From Camellia lanceoleosa (taxonomy: Eukaryota; Streptophyta; Magnoliopsida; Ericales; Theaceae), in NCBI GenBank assembly GCA_025200525.1, contig CM045767.1, forward strand, positions 121,632,346 to 121,696,345: a DNA stretch of 64,000 nucleotides, written 5' to 3'. Shown one piece after another: positions 11,741-23,039 of this stretch. Below the pieces are notes generated by a model. That model had not been told where the DNA came from. It did not search any database and was given only the letters and a program-made list of their open reading frames with translations. Within the stretch, counting starts at the first letter, position 1; each line of letters starts with the position of its first letter. The position numbers and the translations under genes were made by a program.

Positions 11741-11920
11741 CAATGCTTTCTTCATTCTTCTTCTTCTTCTTCTTCAAGTGTGCTGACTTGATCGTCGGAG
11801 GGTATATCTGGCAGTACACCGTCGGGCAGCTCATCGTCTTTCTATTCTTAAGTTAAGCAAGACTACGTGAAGCTTGGATTCAAGAAGTATGGAGAACGGA
11901 GAATATTTCATCCCCATACA
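11020..11920 (+). repeat. G2 5' LTR (901 bp)
   Basis: Starts TGAGAGGGAG and ends CCCCATACA just before the primer-binding site. It contains a (TC)n tract at 11707-11738 followed by a TTC-rich tract. The copy at 22032-22927 is homologous along its length with scattered substitutions. Confidence 0.92.
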
Positions 11921-11921
11921 A

Positions 11922-11939
11922 TTGGCGCCGTCTGTGGGA
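11922..11939 (+). other. G2 primer-binding site
   Basis: TTGGCGCCGTCTGTGGGA lies one base after the LTR. This is a usual tRNA-primer site in Tat-type gypsy elements, where minus-strand DNA synthesis starts. Confidence 0.9.
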
Positions 11940-11988
11940 AGTTTTTAACAAACAAACCTTGCTCTCTAAGCTTTTTCAACGGTTTCCC

Positions 11989-14279
11989 ATGGTTATCAAC
12001 GACGAAACACCACTGTCCATTGTCGACGGCATCACACCAAATTCTGTCCGAATGAGAGATGGCCCTTCCGCTATTCCGACCATAGCAGGGCTAGAGACCT
12101 CTTCGAGAGGGAAACTCAGAGGCACGCGAGACAAACGTGCGAGGAGCACTGAACATTCAAATAGTCCTGAGGGTCGCCGACAGCGAGAAGAGTTGCATGC
12201 TCAGCGCCTGGAGCAATGTTTTCAAAACCGGACCGGTGAGCGAATCGGAAAAGGGACCGGGTGGACGGGTCACCGGTTCAACCGTCGGGTCAAAGCGGTC
12301 GAACCATGACGTCATAATTAATATTATATAATTAAAAAATATAATTATAAATTATAAATAAATAAAAATATATATAAATAATCAAATAAAAATAAAAATT
12401 GTTACATAATATTTATTAATAATATTTAATAAAGTCATAATTGATAAATAAATAAAAAAAAGTCACTTATTTCAAAGAAATTAAATTTTTAAACATTCCC
12501 TTCAAATAAATTGATTGAATGCTAGATTTAATTTTGGAGGGAAATGAAATTTTCAACTCTCCCTCCAATCAATATATTTCAAATAATTTGATTGAATCCC
12601 ACATAGAATTTTGTAGGTTCTCTTTGAAAAATCTTTTCCTATAAATAGGAATAGACTTTCATAATCTTCTCAAGCTTTCAATGAGACTCTTTCTTATGAG
12701 CGGAGACTCTTGAAATAAGAATTTTTAGTCAAAATTTTGAAATATATTTATATATATATATAAGAAAGAAAGAAAGAGAAAAGAAAGAAAGAAAATTAAA
12801 AAAAAAAAGAAAGTAAAACCCAAAAAAAAAAAAAAAAGACAGACCGGTTTTGGCCGGTTCGACCACTAGTTCACCGGTTTCACTGGTTCGACCACTGGGC
12901 CACCAGGTTTTCCCGGTTTTGGCCCCAATCTGGGTTTAGGGGGTTGACCGGACCGGAACAAGGCCCAGTTCCCAGTTCAACCGGTCCGACCGACCGGTCT
13001 AGTCCGAGTTTGAAAACAATGGCCTGGAGCATAAACTCAAAGACCAGGATGCCCTCATTCAGAAGATGGCAGCTGAAATGGAGACGTTGAAGCGACAAAT
13101 CAAGGGGAAAGGGTGTTACTCGAGTAAGCGATCACAGTGAGCGCACCCCACCCCGTCGCTCTGACAGTCGTCGCCAACATGGGACACCCTCTTTCTCTAT
13201 CACCCAAAGCTATGGAGTTAGCGACTCTGACCCATCGATAGAGAGATCTTACACGCGTGACAACAATTACCGTCTCTCACATCCATTGACAACGTCGAGA
13301 TACTCTTACTCCGCCCGTTCGGGAGACTTGGGGAATGTGCTGGAGGAGCGAGCTCACCATAGAGAGACCCAAAGATTACTGGCACTGCAAAGGCTGAGTC
13401 CCCAAATTCGTTGCAGTGAGGAAATGGCATGCCGGCGCCTAGAGTGGTGGTTCCAGTGCCTATGGACAGAGAGCTGGCAAGACTTACCACTACCCCACTG
13501 TCCCCAGAGATCGAGAGCACACCACTCCCTGTTGGATTCCACCAACCTAAGTTCATGTTAGTCATTACCAGCAAGTAATAGCTGGCCACCGGTGCAACGA
13601 CGCCTTGATGTATCTCATATTTCCAGCGAGTTTGGGAGAACTAGGCCTGAAGTGGTTCAAAAGACTCCCGGAATGGAGTATCAAGGGGTGGCAATAACTA
13701 ACAAAGGCCTTTGTCACTAGGTTCAAGACCAATACTCGAACATCGAAAGAGGTTGACCACCTCCTGAGCATCAAGATGGAGTCGGGTAGTTTTTTGAAGA
13801 CATACAATGCCAAGTATTAAACAACCTACAATGAGATCCTCGATTGCCCCACCAATTTGGTGATCGCCCAATACAAACGAGGTCTACCAGTCAGGCATAG
13901 GCTGCGAGACTCGCTCACAATCCATCAGCCCACAACCATGGAGTCCTTAATGCAACGGATCAACGAACACATCCGAGTTAAAAATGATGCCACCACCGCT
14001 ACCACAACCGAGAAGGCAAATCCAGTTGCGCTGCTACAGACAGGTGGCTAGAAAGGTTCACTTGGTAGGGCAGGAGGATAACTGTTCTAATAACCGAGTA
14101 GAGACCAACATCGCGGTTCAAACCGCAATGACAAAATCAAAAGTCGCGGAAATGACCGAGCTAACGCTCCTCGTAACAAAGAGGAAGATGCCAAGAGGAA
14201 GTTGAAGGCACGAACCGGCATCACCATAGTCTTTAAGATCCCAATTTATCGCATCCTCAGTGAAATTTAAGGTGAGCCA
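11989..14279 (+). pseudogene. G2 gag (interrupted and frameshifted)
   Basis: The likely start is ATG at 11989 (MVINDETPLSIVDG). The N-terminal part runs to EELHAQRLE, where a MITE is inserted, and resumes KLKDQDALIQKMAAEMETL. The capsid-type Retrotrans_gag core lies at about 13600-14050: SLGELGLKWFKRLPEWSI, TKAFVTRFKTNTRTSKEVDH, YNEILDCPTNLVIAQYKRGL, MESLMQRINEHIRVK. Gag forms the virus-like particle that holds the RNA. Several frameshifts (for example about 13500-13600) and stops (KGWQ* with TAA for Q; AKY*TTYN) make it non-functional. The start was chosen because an upstream TTG adds no gag-like residues. Confidence 0.8.
12216..13021. mobile_element. 806-bp TIR transposon (MULE-like MITE) inside G2 gag
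   Basis: Flanked by GCCTGGAGCA at 12206-12215 and 13022-13031, a 9-10-bp duplication as in Mutator-type elements. The ends are inverted: left ATGTTTTCAAAACCGGACCG, right (reverse complement) TTGTTTTCAAACTCGGACTA. Both ends are rich in CCGGT while the core is AT-rich with a GAAA microsatellite. No transposase. Removing it restores the gag frame (HAQRLE/KLKDQD). Confidence 0.85.
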
Positions 14280-15305
14280 TATGTGCGTTGGCTGGCAAAA
14301 TTGGGAGACACACAGAGGGGCTTCAACTCGAGGTACTGCTGCACCTTCCATGAAGAAATGGGGCACCGAACGGAGGACTGCATACAGCTCAAACAACACT
14401 TGGAGGAGCTGGTTTTGGTGGGGCACTTGGATCAATACATTGACGGGGGTATGAGGGCCGTTCCACAAGGACAAGTCAAGCTAAATGGCCTCGCCGTCCT
14501 GGATGCGGCACCTCAAAGAGTAATCAATGTTATTTACGGCATCATCAAACCAGCACGGGTTTGTGAGCTGAGGGGGATGATCAAGAAGGCCGAGCATATG
14601 AGGAAAATGCTCTCTGTTCAGCCTGTCGTGAAGAAAGGGAAGACCGAATTAAAAGATGTCTTAACTTTTTCAAGCAAGGACTTGGAAAGAATTCAAATGC
14701 CTCATAATGACACCTTAGTTATGACTCTTCATGTCAAAGACTTTGACATCAAGAGAATACTAATTGACCAGGAGAGTTTGGTCGAGATCACGTACTACGA
14801 TGCGTTCAAACAAATGAAGTTGGATGACAAAGATCTGGCTCCAGCAACATCTCCTTTGGTCAGCTTCAACTCTCAACTGGAATGGCTGATCGGAAAGATC
14901 TTATTGCCGGTCAAGGCTGGGTCAGTCACGAGGCAAGTGGAGTTCTGGGTGCTGAAAGTCTCGTCAACTTATAACTTGATCTTGGGGAGAGACTGGTTGT
15001 ACGCCATGCAAGCAATAACGTCGACTTATCACCAGGTGATGTTCTTTCCCGCACTAACTGAGCAAGTAGAAGAGGTTTGGGGGGACCAAGTAATGGCAAA
15101 GCAATGCTTCGTTATGGTAAATGGTAGCCGGACTGCCAAAGGCTTTGTCCAAATGATAGAAGAGCCAGAAGGAAAGGAGGTCCTAGAAGATGAGGAAAGA
15201 AAAGCCGAAGAGAAATCGGTTGAAGATTTGATGGAAGTGCGCATCGACGAGAATGATCCAAACAAGTTCTTTCTTTTGGGATCATCTTTGTCTAGTGCCG
15301 AGTAG
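14280..15305 (+). pseudogene. G2 gag C-terminus and aspartic protease
   Basis: The frame opens with YVRWLAKLGDTQRGF. A zinc-knuckle-like element follows (YCCTFHEEMGHRTEDCIQL), a variant seen in Tat gag. The retropepsin-like domain is around 14700-15050: VMTLHVKDFDIKRILID, FWVLKVSSTYNLILGRDWL. The protease cuts the polyprotein. The catalytic D-T/S-G is altered: after LID the sequence reads QESLVEI, so the glycine and serine positions are lost. The acidic C-terminus (EEPEGKEVLEDEERKAEEK) leads to a TAG at 15303. No ATG fits the start because this is a polyprotein continuation. Confidence 0.82.
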
Positions 15306-16100
15306 TGGGATTATGTAAATTTTTTGGTTTCCAACATTGAAGCCTTTGCGTGGATGCCTTACGATATGCCTAGCATCTATCCTAACTTAATTTGCCACTA
15401 ATTAAATGTCTTTCCGAATGCACAACCGGTCATTCAGAGAACTCGGCGCTCAGCCTTGCACCATGCCGAGGTAGTGGTAGAGGAGGTCAAAAACTTGTTG
15501 GAAACTGGGGCGATAGAAAAGGTGTAATACCCCAGATAGATCTCTAACACGGTGGTGGTGCCGAAGAAGAATGGAAAATAGTGGGTGTGCGTTGATTACA
15601 AAACTGTCAATCGTGCATGCCCAAATGATAGCTTTCCAATCCCGAGAATTGACCAGCTGGTGGACCTTACCGCTGGCCACCAAAGGTTTAGCTTCCTAGA
15701 TGCATACTGCAACTACCACCAAATAGTCGTGTACGAACCAGACAGAGAGATCACATCGTTCATTACGCCCAGAGGCTTGTATTGCTACAAGGTCATGCCC
15801 TTTGGTCTCAAGAACGCCGAGGCAACTTTTCCAAGAATGGTGACCAAAATGTTTGCCCCTCTGTTGGGTCGTACTATGGAGGCTTACATCGACGACATGG
15901 TGGTGAAAAGCAAAGACAAGTCTCAGCATCTTACCGACCTAGTTGAAATGTTCACCATCCTCAAATACCACAAGTTGCGATTAAATGCAACCAAGTGTGC
16001 TTTCGAAGTGGGAACTAGAAAATTTTTGGGCTTTCTAGTTACCAATCAGGGTAGCAATGGAAGAGCAGGTCGGCTTATCAACCAACCAAACAATTGAGCT
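15306..16100 (+). pseudogene. G2 reverse transcriptase (broken)
   Basis: Typical gypsy RT blocks are visible: [57 protein letters not shown], and the catalytic YIDDMVVKS with YIDD at 15885-15896. It copies element RNA into DNA. Stops occur before the palm (KV*YPR*ISN; GK*WVCV with TAG for W). After LGFLVTNQG the frame shifts and the thumb, connection and ancestral RNase H are absent, a deletion of several hundred bp relative to a normal Tat pol. Confidence 0.88.
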
Positions 16101-16560
16101 AACAAAGAAAGAGAAGGACGACTTGCCAACCGACTAAACGAATACCTATGCAGATAAGCTGTGCACAAAACCAACTAGTGCCTTAGGTTTGAGAAACTCT
16201 CAAAATCCCTCCGACTACCAGAAATTGTTCATTGGCGAGATGTGGAAGCTCTTTGTTGATGGGGCCTCCAACAAACATGGCGCTAGGCTAGGGGTTGTGT
16301 TGACATCTCCAGATAGGCTGACCATTAAGCATGCTATCACGCTTGGTTTCCCAGCATCCAACAATGAGGCAGAGTATGAAGCCCTCCTCGCCAGACTAAA
16401 GAGTGCTTTAAGAATGAAGGCATCAAAGCCTATAGTATTTAGCGACTCTAAGATGGTGGTCAATCAAGTCTCTGAAGAGTATGAGGCCAAGGATGAAAGG
16501 ATGACCAAGTATCAAGCGTTGGTTCGTGCAGAAGAAAACAGCGAGGCTGACTAATTGGCC
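16042..16560 (+). pseudogene. G2 linker and archaeal-type RNase H
   Basis: A linker ([18 protein letters not shown] ... [17 protein letters not shown]) precedes the RNase H fold. Acidic residues are visible in [22 protein letters not shown] and [12 protein letters not shown], and the end [16 protein letters not shown] fits the family. One stop lies in the linker (PTD*TN). A TAA after ENSEAD replaces the usual E/Q before LAGLASM. It parallels the G1 domain and lies immediately upstream of integrase. Confidence 0.8.
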
Positions 16561-17915
16561 GGCCTAGCATCTATGCAGATGACTTTTCCCAATCCATTGA
16601 TGATAGAATTCTTGCCCCGACCAAGCATTAAGGAACCAGAGGCGCTCGAGGTATTCTGGACGGACTTGGGACCGTCCTGGATGGATCCAATCGTCACCTT
16701 TTTGAAAGATCAAATTCTGCCCACTGAAAAGAAGGAAGCCAACAAGATCAGGGCCAAGTTAGAGCAGTTTTGGCTTTCTCCATCTGGCGCCTTATACAAG
16801 AAATCCTTTACTGGGCTGTACCTGAAATGTGTCCACCCCAGCAAGGTTAAAGCTTTCCTCTTCGAGATTCATGAAGGCATCTATAGAAGCTATATCGGGG
16901 GCAAATCTTTGGCATACCAAGCAATCTCCCAGGGTTATCGGTGGCCGTGCATGCAGACCGACATGCAGAAATATGTTCGCAAATGCAAAAAATGTCAAAA
17001 ATTTGCTCACCAAATCCACTAGACGGCCAAAGAGTTGTTCCCTTGACAAGTCTTTGGCCATTTGCGCTTTAGGGGCTGGACATTATAAGACCACTTCTAA
17101 TCGCTCTGGGCAATCGTAAATTTTTCATCACTGCTACTGACTACTTCACTAAGTGGGTAGAGGCCGAGCCATTGGCCACCATCAAGGAGAAAGATGTAAA
17201 AAAGTTTGTCTGGAAAAACGTCATCACTCGCTTCGGCATCCCAAAGGCCCTAATTTCGGATAATGGCACATAATTCGATGGAAAACTCTTTTGTGAATTT
17301 TGCGAGGAGTTAAAGATTGAGTTTTACAACTCTACACCGGCCTACCCTCAATCTATTGGTCAAGCCGAAGCCTCAAACAAAACTATTTTGGACGGGCTGA
17401 AGAAGTAATTGGAGAGGGCCAAAGGGAGGTGGGCTGAGGAACTCCCCAATGTGCTCTAGGCATACCGTACTACACCAAGACGTTCAACCGGGGAAATTCC
17501 ATTTGCCTTGGCTTATGGTATGGTGGCAGTCATACCATTAGAAATCGGCATGCCAACCATCCGATCTGAAAGTTTTGAACCAAACGTAAATAACGAGGTT
17601 GTAGCCCTAGAACTAAACCTAGTTGAAGAAAGAAGGGAATGGGCACTAATTCACATTGTATCCTACCAATAAGAGCTCTCCAAGAAATACAACAAGACCG
17701 TGCATCCTTGGCTATTCAAGATTGGAGATTGGGTTTTGAGGAAGGTAATGGGCAACACAGTGGTCCCTGGAGAGGTCAAGTTAGGAGCAAATTGAGAGGG
17801 GCCATACAAGATAACTAGGCTTGCAGGCAAAAGGTCATAGCACCTGGAAGACTTAGATGGCAAAGCCGTCCCCAAACCATGGAATGCAGCTAACCTCCAG
17901 CTATTTTACTTTTGA
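16561..17915 (+). pseudogene. G2 integrase (broken)
   Basis: The zinc-binding part shows HEGIYRS and CKKCQKFAHQIH. The core shows [46 protein letters not shown] with catalytic D and E recognisable. The C-terminal part shows AYRTTPRRSTGEIPFALAYG, and the protein ends NLQLFYF at TGA 17913-17915. Stops include IH*TAK, GT*FDGK, KK*LERA, VL*AYRT and AN*EGPY; most fit Q-to-TAA/TAG or W-to-TAG. A frameshift lies near 17025-17110, where the first catalytic D block (LDI.GP) is scrambled. Confidence 0.88.
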
Positions 17916-18894
17916 AATGTAATCTTTTTTACTTCTTTGTTTTTTGAAGCTTAGCCTTTTGCTATTGGATGTAATGTGTGATGTGTAATAAAAAATGGCA
18001 CCTTCTTTCTCTTATACTATACGTTTCTATACAAAGATATTAAGCTACTATGAGTGCCAAGGGCAATGCTCCAACCGGGTTGACTTTGCCTATCGTACAA
18101 ATAGTTTACCTGTGTTGAGCTAATTTTGCTCAAAATCGCATGAGCTAATTTTGCTCCCCTAAGCGTCTCCAAGCTGGTTTTGCTCGCCTCGTTATTAGCC
18201 AATGTTTTGGCTGATCCACAATTTTAGACCGAACTGATTTAGTTCAATCCGGCCTGGCTTTGAACACCGACGAAACAGTTGGTGCTTTCCCTCACTATGA
18301 CTACTTGTTCTAAGCTGACTTTGCTCACCCGCTCAAATAGTTGGCGTTTTCTCCAACTTAAGATTTGGAACCGAACTAGCAATGCTCGTTACCCTGAGCG
18401 GATTTTGCTCACCTGGGAGAAAGTTGATATTGTGAACGACTTTTGTGGTAATACCGAGCTGAGTTCGATTGTTACTCCAAGCTGGCTTTTACTCACCTTT
18501 TAGAAAGTTGTATTTTAAGCAACTCATGAATTAATTTTACTTTAAACTGAACTGAGTTTTTGCTCGGGGAAATTTAACTTTACATTTATATGCATTTGGA
18601 AAAAAGTTAGCTCAGTTTAGAGCACTGCGAACAGATTTTCATCTCGGCTGCATACAAAACCGAGTAGTATGTATCTCGACTGCATTGAAAGCAACGATTC
18701 AATCATTCGAACAAATTGAAGAAAGCGAAAGCAACAAGTCAAACAAAAAGGCAAATACGTGGCGAGCAAAAAGTCATCATTTTTCATTCATAACAAAGTT
18801 TATTTACAAAAGTCAAGTTCATGGCCCGATTAAAAGAAAAAAAAAAAAACAACAACAACAACAATAACAATAAAAAAACAAAACAAGGAAGAGA
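17916..18894. other. G2 3' untranslated spacer with degenerate short repeats
   Basis: Between 18060 and 18560 the phrase (A/C)GCTG(A/G)(C/T)TTTTGCTCACC and variants recur about six to eight times, at the position of the 62-bp array in G1. Downstream is a CAA/CAAT-rich stretch near 18850. No gene is supported. Confidence 0.5.
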
Positions 18895-20949
18895 TCAATC
18901 CAGATCCACGGTGTTGGCCTGGCCGCTCACTATTATCTCGGCATCTTCTTCATCCATGCCGGGCACCAGATTCTCCACCTGCTCGGGCTGCTCCTAGGCT
19001 TGGCTGACTCCTTCTTCAGACACCTCTGAAGGCGGATTTTGGTCAGCTTGTGGCTCAGCGGAAACATCTATCGCAACTGCCAGTTTTGCCTCTTCTATCA
19101 GTTTCTGTTGCACGACACTGGCATAAGCTTTCATGTGGACCGGAATGAAGGCTGCCGGAGGATTTTTGAAAACGTTAGTGTCTTGCCCAAGGCCAAGTTT
19201 TTCCACGGCAGCTTTCCAGCCACACTGGAAAAAGATATCCTTGGTCCTCTCAACTTGCCGTTCCTAAGCTTTTTCGCCCTCTGCATAATTGCAGTCTTCA
19301 GCGTCATCGATCTTCTTCTCCAGCTCAACTTGTGTGCTTCGCGGAGTTTGCGAAGCTTGGTGATGTATCTATCCTTGGTTGTTTGCAAGGCTTTTTGTTT
19401 GTTTTCGTCTGTTCTGGCCAACCGCTCAGCCAACTGATCCCGTTCGGCCAGTGCTACCTCATGAGAAGACCTTAACTTCTTTAGCTTGGCAGTCTTGGCC
19501 TTGTTGTCAGTGATGGCCTCTCGTAGACTTTGCCGTATGGCGATCATACGCTCATGGGCCAAGTAGTTCTTCTGCGCGGCCTACAAGAAAATAGACGTCA
19601 GCACGGCAAAAATCGATCAATCGGTTGACCACAAAGGGGCTCATTCACTTACCAACACGATTGACTTTGCTGCAGAACGGAGGACTTTCCGGTCGGACAA
19701 TTCCTTGTGCTTTTTCATGTCCGCTGGGAGGCGTAATCCCTTGGTCATGTTAAAGCCAAGTGAATAATCCTTGTCAGCATAGACTGAGTCAACAGTGGTC
19801 ACTGCTCGGCCTTTATACTTCATCTTAGGTGACCAGACTAGAGGGGTAGTAGAGGAGATAGATTGCTTGGCAAGCAATTGATCAGTCTGCTCTCTCGGAT
19901 TAGTCGGCTGCTGCTCGGCTGAATCTTCGTCAACCAAATACTGTCGGTCTGTGCCCACCTTGGGCTTTTCTTCGATTGACTGATAGCTTGCTTGTTGGCG
20001 AGTACAAGCACTGGTCTTTTATCTTGTGCGGCTGGCATAAAGAATTGGCCCCCAGCTGTTTCTTCTGGCTGAGAGTCGCTCGGCTCTCCAGTAATCATCA
20101 ATTTGATAGCTCGGATCTTGGCCATCTCCTGCTCAGCAGTCAACGAAACTAGTTTGATCGACGGAAGGTTTGGATGTGGCTCTAGAGAAGGGGTACGAAG
20201 GAAGTCGGTCACCTTACTCTTGCGCGACGCCGTGTGACGGTAACTCGGTTCGTATCCGAGCAACTTTTAAGGCTCAAGCTCCTCAGCTGGGTGCCACAAA
20301 GCAACCCTTATAGCCTCTTAGTTAGCGCGGGTGTAATCGTCTGCTAAGAGTTTATAATCTGCAAAAGAAAGGCAAGGGTTAGATCGACTAAAACAGAACA
20401 GATACAAAATTAAAACGGTGCTAAGCTGCTCACCAGCGCTCCCAAAGTTTTTTCGTATGTACTAGCCCGGTATGGCGTTTCGGTGTCCTCGTAATTGCCA
20501 GACACCCATAGAAAATCATCATCGTTTGTTTTTTTATCTAGGTTACCCTCAATGAGTTTTACTCGGCCCTTCCTAACTTTGAGGTACCAGCAAAAGCCTC
20601 ATTTCTTTTTACTAAGTGTATACTGGTGGAATATCTCGGCGAGACTGAGATTCAAGCCAAGAATTCAGTTCAGCGCAGCCACGCCATTTATTATCTTATA
20701 TGTATTGTTGGACACTTGGGTTGGGCATAACCTAGTCTACCTCAAAAATTTGCAAATTAGGGGTTGGACTGGGAAGCATAGGTCGCATTCCACAATAGAC
20801 ACCACCGTGAAAGAGCATTTGTCCAATTTGCCCTAGGGAGTATCTCCTTCCTTGGCCAGCTCAAGATGGACATCATCAGGAATGTGGTACTCTCTACGGA
20901 ACTCAGTCATTGCCCCAAGAGAGCTGACCATAAAACGGTTTTTCCCCAT
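18895..20949 (-). pseudogene. G2 antisense gene: PF04195-like protein, three exons
   Basis: A homologue of the G1 antisense gene in the same place and orientation. Exon 1 (20949-20434) starts MGKNRFMVSSLGAMTEFRRE and has IPDDVHLELAKEGDTP, FTVVSIVECDLCFPVQPLIC, SLAEIFHQYTLSKKK and DDDFLWVSGNYEDTE. Intron 1 (about 20433-20359) is GTGAGC...TGCAG. Exon 2 (20358-19653) has YEPSYRHTASRKSKVTDFLR, AEQEMAKIRAIKLM and GFNMTKGLRLPADMKKHKEL. Intron 2 (about 19652-19581) is GTAAGT...TGTAG. Exon 3 (19580-18895) is a coiled coil (HERMIAIRQSLREAITDNK, RDQLAERLARTDENKQKAL), then VEKLGLGQDTNVFKNPPAAF and an acidic tail ending NTVDLD. Stops (DTP*GK; FLR*TR; ALN*IL) and at least one frameshift in exon 3 show decay. 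Function unknown. Confidence 0.78.
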
Positions 20950-21729
20950 CTATCCCGGTTTTATTTTGTATACTAAATTGATTGTAGCCTGGTCAATATT
21001 AAGCTGCTCAGGTTATTATTTGCTCAGTCTTTGAGCCTCACCGATGTGATATTGATGTGTGCCTAGTCGGTCCTAGTTCTACATTATTAAAAATAAATGC
21101 AAGTGTTAGCACGACAATGAGTGCACAGCTCTCAAAAGTTTTTGCGTACTAAACTTTGACTCGGTTTGGGTTTTAAATCGATCGTGAAACCTAGCATGTT
21201 AGGCCAGTTTTGGGCCAAGTCCTAATTACTTGGCACTTACCTCAGTTAGATGATCCCCCCAAGTTTCCAGCACGCCCACTGTCGCTTGGAAGGTCCACAA
21301 ACCACTTTCAAGTCGACTCAATCCTATTTGAAGATCTAAATTGGGAAATAGCTCGATTTTTTCTAGAAATCAATCTGTTCATCCTAAACTCGAGGCTATA
21401 CACAGAAGCTAAGAAAGACAAGGGACATGATGGCCCCGTGTACGTTCTGGGATTCTGTTTTGCCTAATTTCTACATATAGCTATGATTTTTCCCCATGAG
21501 AGGAGCATTGGCAGCATATCAATAGTCCCAAATGGAAAATGAAGGAGAAGAACACGAAGAACACAAAAATGGTGATGAAAGCAAGAGGGACTTACATATT
21601 TGAGTACCAGATCAAGCTCCAATCTATCTCGACCTTCGTTTTGATGCTTGTTGAGATAGAAAACACTGGGAATGGTGCAAGCGAGAGCAACAACAGTGAC
21701 AACAATGGCAGAGAGGGCAGAGACTCAAA
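20950..21729. other. Leader region upstream of the G2 antisense gene
   Basis: Non-coding; on the - strand it lies between the promoter-like site and the ATG. No conserved ORF was seen. The ORFs here are short and lack family features. Confidence 0.4.
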
Positions 21730-21799
21730 GGGTTTAGGGTTTTGCACGAGGAAGATGAACAACAATAAGGGGGGAGGGGAAGACCTTTCGTATATATGA
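21730..21799 (-). promoter_or_regulatory. Promoter-like TATA and telo-box of the G2 antisense gene
   Basis: On the - strand, CATATATACG (21799-21790) is followed about 45 bp later by AAAACCCTAAACCC (21743-21730), a double telo-box, with pyrimidine-rich sequence (TCTTCCCCTCCCCCC) between. This spacing fits TATA, start site and 5' leader of a plant gene. Inferred only. Confidence 0.55.
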
Positions 21800-22015
21800 A
21801 TGATGGCGAAAGGGTACCAACTTTTCAAATTTTGGAGATAGTGGGACAACTGTAGGCCTGCATGGAACCGGTCAGGGAAGGCTATGTGGCATTGAAAAGA
21901 TGGTTTGTCAATATGGCTGATCGATTAATGACAGGACAACCGGTGCAAGCCTCAAAGACCGACCAAATCATATGGCTCGGTCGGAATAGTAATCCCAATC
22001 ACGCTCGGCTCGGAT

Positions 22016-22031
22016 GGGATTAAGGGGCAAT
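22016..22031 (+). other. G2 polypurine tract
   Basis: GGGATTAAGGGGCAAT directly precedes the 3' LTR, as in G1. Confidence 0.8.
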
Positions 22032-22927
22032 TAAGAAGGAGATTTGTGCCAATGACTAGCTAAGCTGTACCAATGCTGAACATGGTGTTGGGCCTCAAAG
22101 GGAGAGTTTAGGGTGCTGAGACCAAATTGGATCCGTGCTGAGTGCGGCGGAACATTGAGTTAGGATTATCCATGATATACTTGGCCGAGCTGAGGCAGAA
22201 CACGTTGTCAAATCGAGCTTGGCCTACGTGGATTGTGGTGTTGAGCCGGGCTTAGACGAGCAAGCCTGCAGACCGGACTACGGTTGTATTTGACTGAGTT
22301 ATAGATGGCTCGGACCATGAATGTAAAGATAGGCGATCCTCGAGGGCGCGGTGTGAGGCCGAGATACCGAACGGCGCGTTCCGCGGCTTGTCGGCTTTGA
22401 TGGATTGGTTTGATTTTGCTCAGCTGTGGCTGTCCATCATAGTGTCTGTCTCTCCAAGTAATAACCCGGTTGTGTATGCCACTTGGACCAATGATAAGAA
22501 GAGGGAAATTCACTCCTGGTATGCATTAATACCGTTTTGCGGTTCGACAAACACTATTTTGAGGTTTTGGTCTCTACATATGTAAGAAAGGTAGAGGGGA
22601 ACACAACCGCCTGCCCAGAGAATGACAGCAGAGGTAGTGCGCCTACAATCTCTGAGGTTGCATGGTCAGCCTTGAAAAGGAAGAGCATGCAGACGTTAGA
22701 GGTAAGCAACCTAAAAGAATTTTCAACTCTCTCTCTCTCTCTCTCTCTCTCTATAATGCTCTCTTCATTCTTTTTCTTCTCCAAGTGTGCTGACTTGATC
22801 ATCGGAGGGTATATCCGGCAGCACACCGCCGGGCAGCTCACTGTCTTTCTGTTCTCAAGTTAAGCAAGACTACGTGATGTTTGGATTCAAGGAGTACGGG
22901 GAATGGAGAAGATTTCATCCCCGTATA
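22032..22927 (+). repeat. G2 3' LTR (896 bp)
   Basis: Homologous to 11020-11920. Its start has decayed from TGAGAGG to TAAGAAGG and its last bases from TACA to TATA. The (TC)n tract is shorter (22731-22752). The AGTTA duplication follows immediately. Confidence 0.92.
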
Positions 22928-23039
22928 AGTTAAATGAAATATAAGTCTTAAGAATAAAATTTACTAAAAAAGCTCCCAAATAAGAAAGTAATTATTGATT
23001 ATCTATTCTAATAGAAATGATATTACTAAGTAAGGTAGC

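Larger units (their letters stand above)
11020..22927 (+). mobile_element. G2: complete Ty3/gypsy Tat-lineage retrotransposon
   Basis: The element is 11.9 kb and is flanked by AGTTA at 11015-11019 and 22928-22932. It has two LTRs, a TGGCGCCGTCTGTGGGA primer-binding site, gag, protease, RT, archaeal-type RNase H, integrase, a spacer, an antisense gene, a polypurine tract and the 3' LTR. All coding parts carry stops or frameshifts, and the segment between RT and archaeal-type RNase H is missing. A MITE interrupts gag. The LTR ends have decayed (5' end of the 3' LTR TG to TA; last CA to TA), showing considerable age. Confidence 0.95.

Noticed and set aside
21539..21799. 86-codon + strand ORF as a gene
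   Set aside because: It overlaps the promoter-like region of the G2 antisense gene and shows simple-sequence composition.
22554..22841. ORFs in the G2 LTRs (also 11418-11834)
   Set aside because: They are built around the TC/GA microsatellite in the LTR.
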